Position numbers and translations under genes: made by a program
The notes under the pieces: model-generated
Databases searched by the model: none
What the model was told of the DNA's origin: nothing
Seen by the model: the letters and a program-made list of their open reading frames with translations, nothing else
In this document: positions 63,568 to 64,000 of the stretch, in pieces
How the letters are laid out: each line of letters starts with the position of its first letter
Position numbering within the stretch: the first letter of the stretch is position 1
Assembly: GCA_965229695.1 (NCBI GenBank)
Contig: OZ245921.1
Location: 558,001-622,000 of the forward strand
Length of the DNA stretch: 64,000 nucleotides
Direction of reading: 5' to 3'
DNA from: JANSYL01 sp965229695
Lineage (GTDB): Bacteria; Pseudomonadota; Alphaproteobacteria; Rhodobacterales; Rhodobacteraceae

Positions 63568-64000
63568 TTAGCCGTCCAGCAGCGAGGCGACCTGCCAAAT
63601 ATCACCCGCATAGCCTTGGATCGTGCGGTCCGATGAAAACCACCCCGACCGCGCCGTGTTCAGCGCCGCCATCCGCAACCAGGCTGTCCGATCCCGATAG
63701 GCCGCATCCACCTCGCGCTGGGCGCGCCAGTAATCGGTGAAATCCGACGCAACCAGGAAATAATCCGGGCCCGACAGGTTATTGACGATATGCGCATACC
63801 GCCCCGGATCACCGGGTGAGAATACGCCATCGCGCACCGCCGCCACAGCGGCAGCCAGGCGCGGATCGGCCCCAATCGCCTCCGACGCGTGATTGGGCAC
63901 CGCGCGGCGGGCCACCACCTGATCGGCGGTCATACCAAAAAGAAAGAAATTCTCGGCCCCGACCCGTTCGCGGATTTCCACATTGGCCCCATCCAGCGTG
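63568..64000 (-). CDS. glgP: Glycogen/maltodextrin phosphorylase, C-terminal end, cut by window edge
   Basis: The frame is open to the window edge and starts with TLDGANVEIRERVG, the PLP-phosphorylase motif near the C-terminus. FFLFGMTADQV, YFLVASDFTDYW and WLRMAALNTARSGWFSSDRTIQGYA are family landmarks, the last being the conserved end region. About 144 of roughly 800 residues are visible. First known gene of the glycogen operon. Confidence 0.95.
   Translation of the reverse strand, partial: TLDGANVEIRERVGAENFFLFGMTADQVVARRAVPNHASEAIGADPRLAAAVAAVRDGVFSPGDPGRYAHIVNNLSGPDYFLVASDFTDYWRAQREVDAAYRDRTAWLRMAALNTARSGWFSSDRTIQGYAGDIWQVASLLDG

Overview
The window is GC-rich chromosomal DNA from an alphaproteobacterium, most likely of the Rhodobacterales (Roseobacter/Rhodobacter group). 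This rests on the ihfB-lapA-trpF-ORF-trpB block, a monomeric NADP isocitrate dehydrogenase, tandem DMGDH/GcvT-type oxidoreductases, and a complete aerobic (cob) cobalamin pathway with CobN and CobG. All assignments come from reading the sequence and from remembered family features; no search was run.

Layout. 1-3541: two FAD/GcvT methylamine-type oxidoreductases, the first cut by the window edge. 3777-8871: a minus-strand locus of a membrane histidine kinase, a NarL-type regulator and a secreted HAF-repeat autotransporter; the kinase and the autotransporter share a candidate operator. 8900-12303: an integration hotspot at tRNA-Ser(GCT). It holds a truncated integrase next to the tRNA 3' end and a 2.8-kb island bounded by a 42-bp direct repeat that is the 5' half of the tRNA. 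The island carries a translationally coupled pair, an unknown protein and an XRE/ImmA-IrrE metallopeptidase, plus a small broken gene. 12319-25553: mostly housekeeping and metabolic genes (ychF, MATE, trpA, lldD, MFS, rplY, a Tat-type agmatine deiminase homologue, FkbM, MDR oxidoreductase, pth, DUF2332, DUF2237). 25657-31591: an Asp-rich secreted peptide, trpB, a small ORF whose end is built of tandem hairpins, trpF, lapA, ihfB and icd. 31691-35853: a ugpBAEC-type glycerol-3-phosphate ABC importer.

36108-52910 is a cobalt-centred region: a cobalt-type nitrile hydratase with its accessory protein, a B12 riboswitch, then DUF1636-cobW-cobN-cobG-cobH-cobI-cobJ, an inverted cobK, cobL-cobE-cobM-cobB-cobA, a second B12 riboswitch, cbiM and cobF. 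Together these cover uroporphyrinogen III to cobalt-inserted a,c-diamide, except for the CobS/CobT chelatase partners, which are not in the window. 52907-64000 is a tightly overlapped minus-strand glycogen operon: glgP (partial), glgB, glgC, glgA, glgX, malQ, pgm.

The most unusual signals are: the island that replaces the 5' half and promoter of an essential-type tRNA gene and whose cargo lies downstream of the displaced tRNA promoter; the uncharacterised cargo pair itself; the shared palindrome in the sensor/regulator/autotransporter locus; the four tandem perfect hairpins inside a trp-operon ORF; and cobK and cobL sharing a CATG start.
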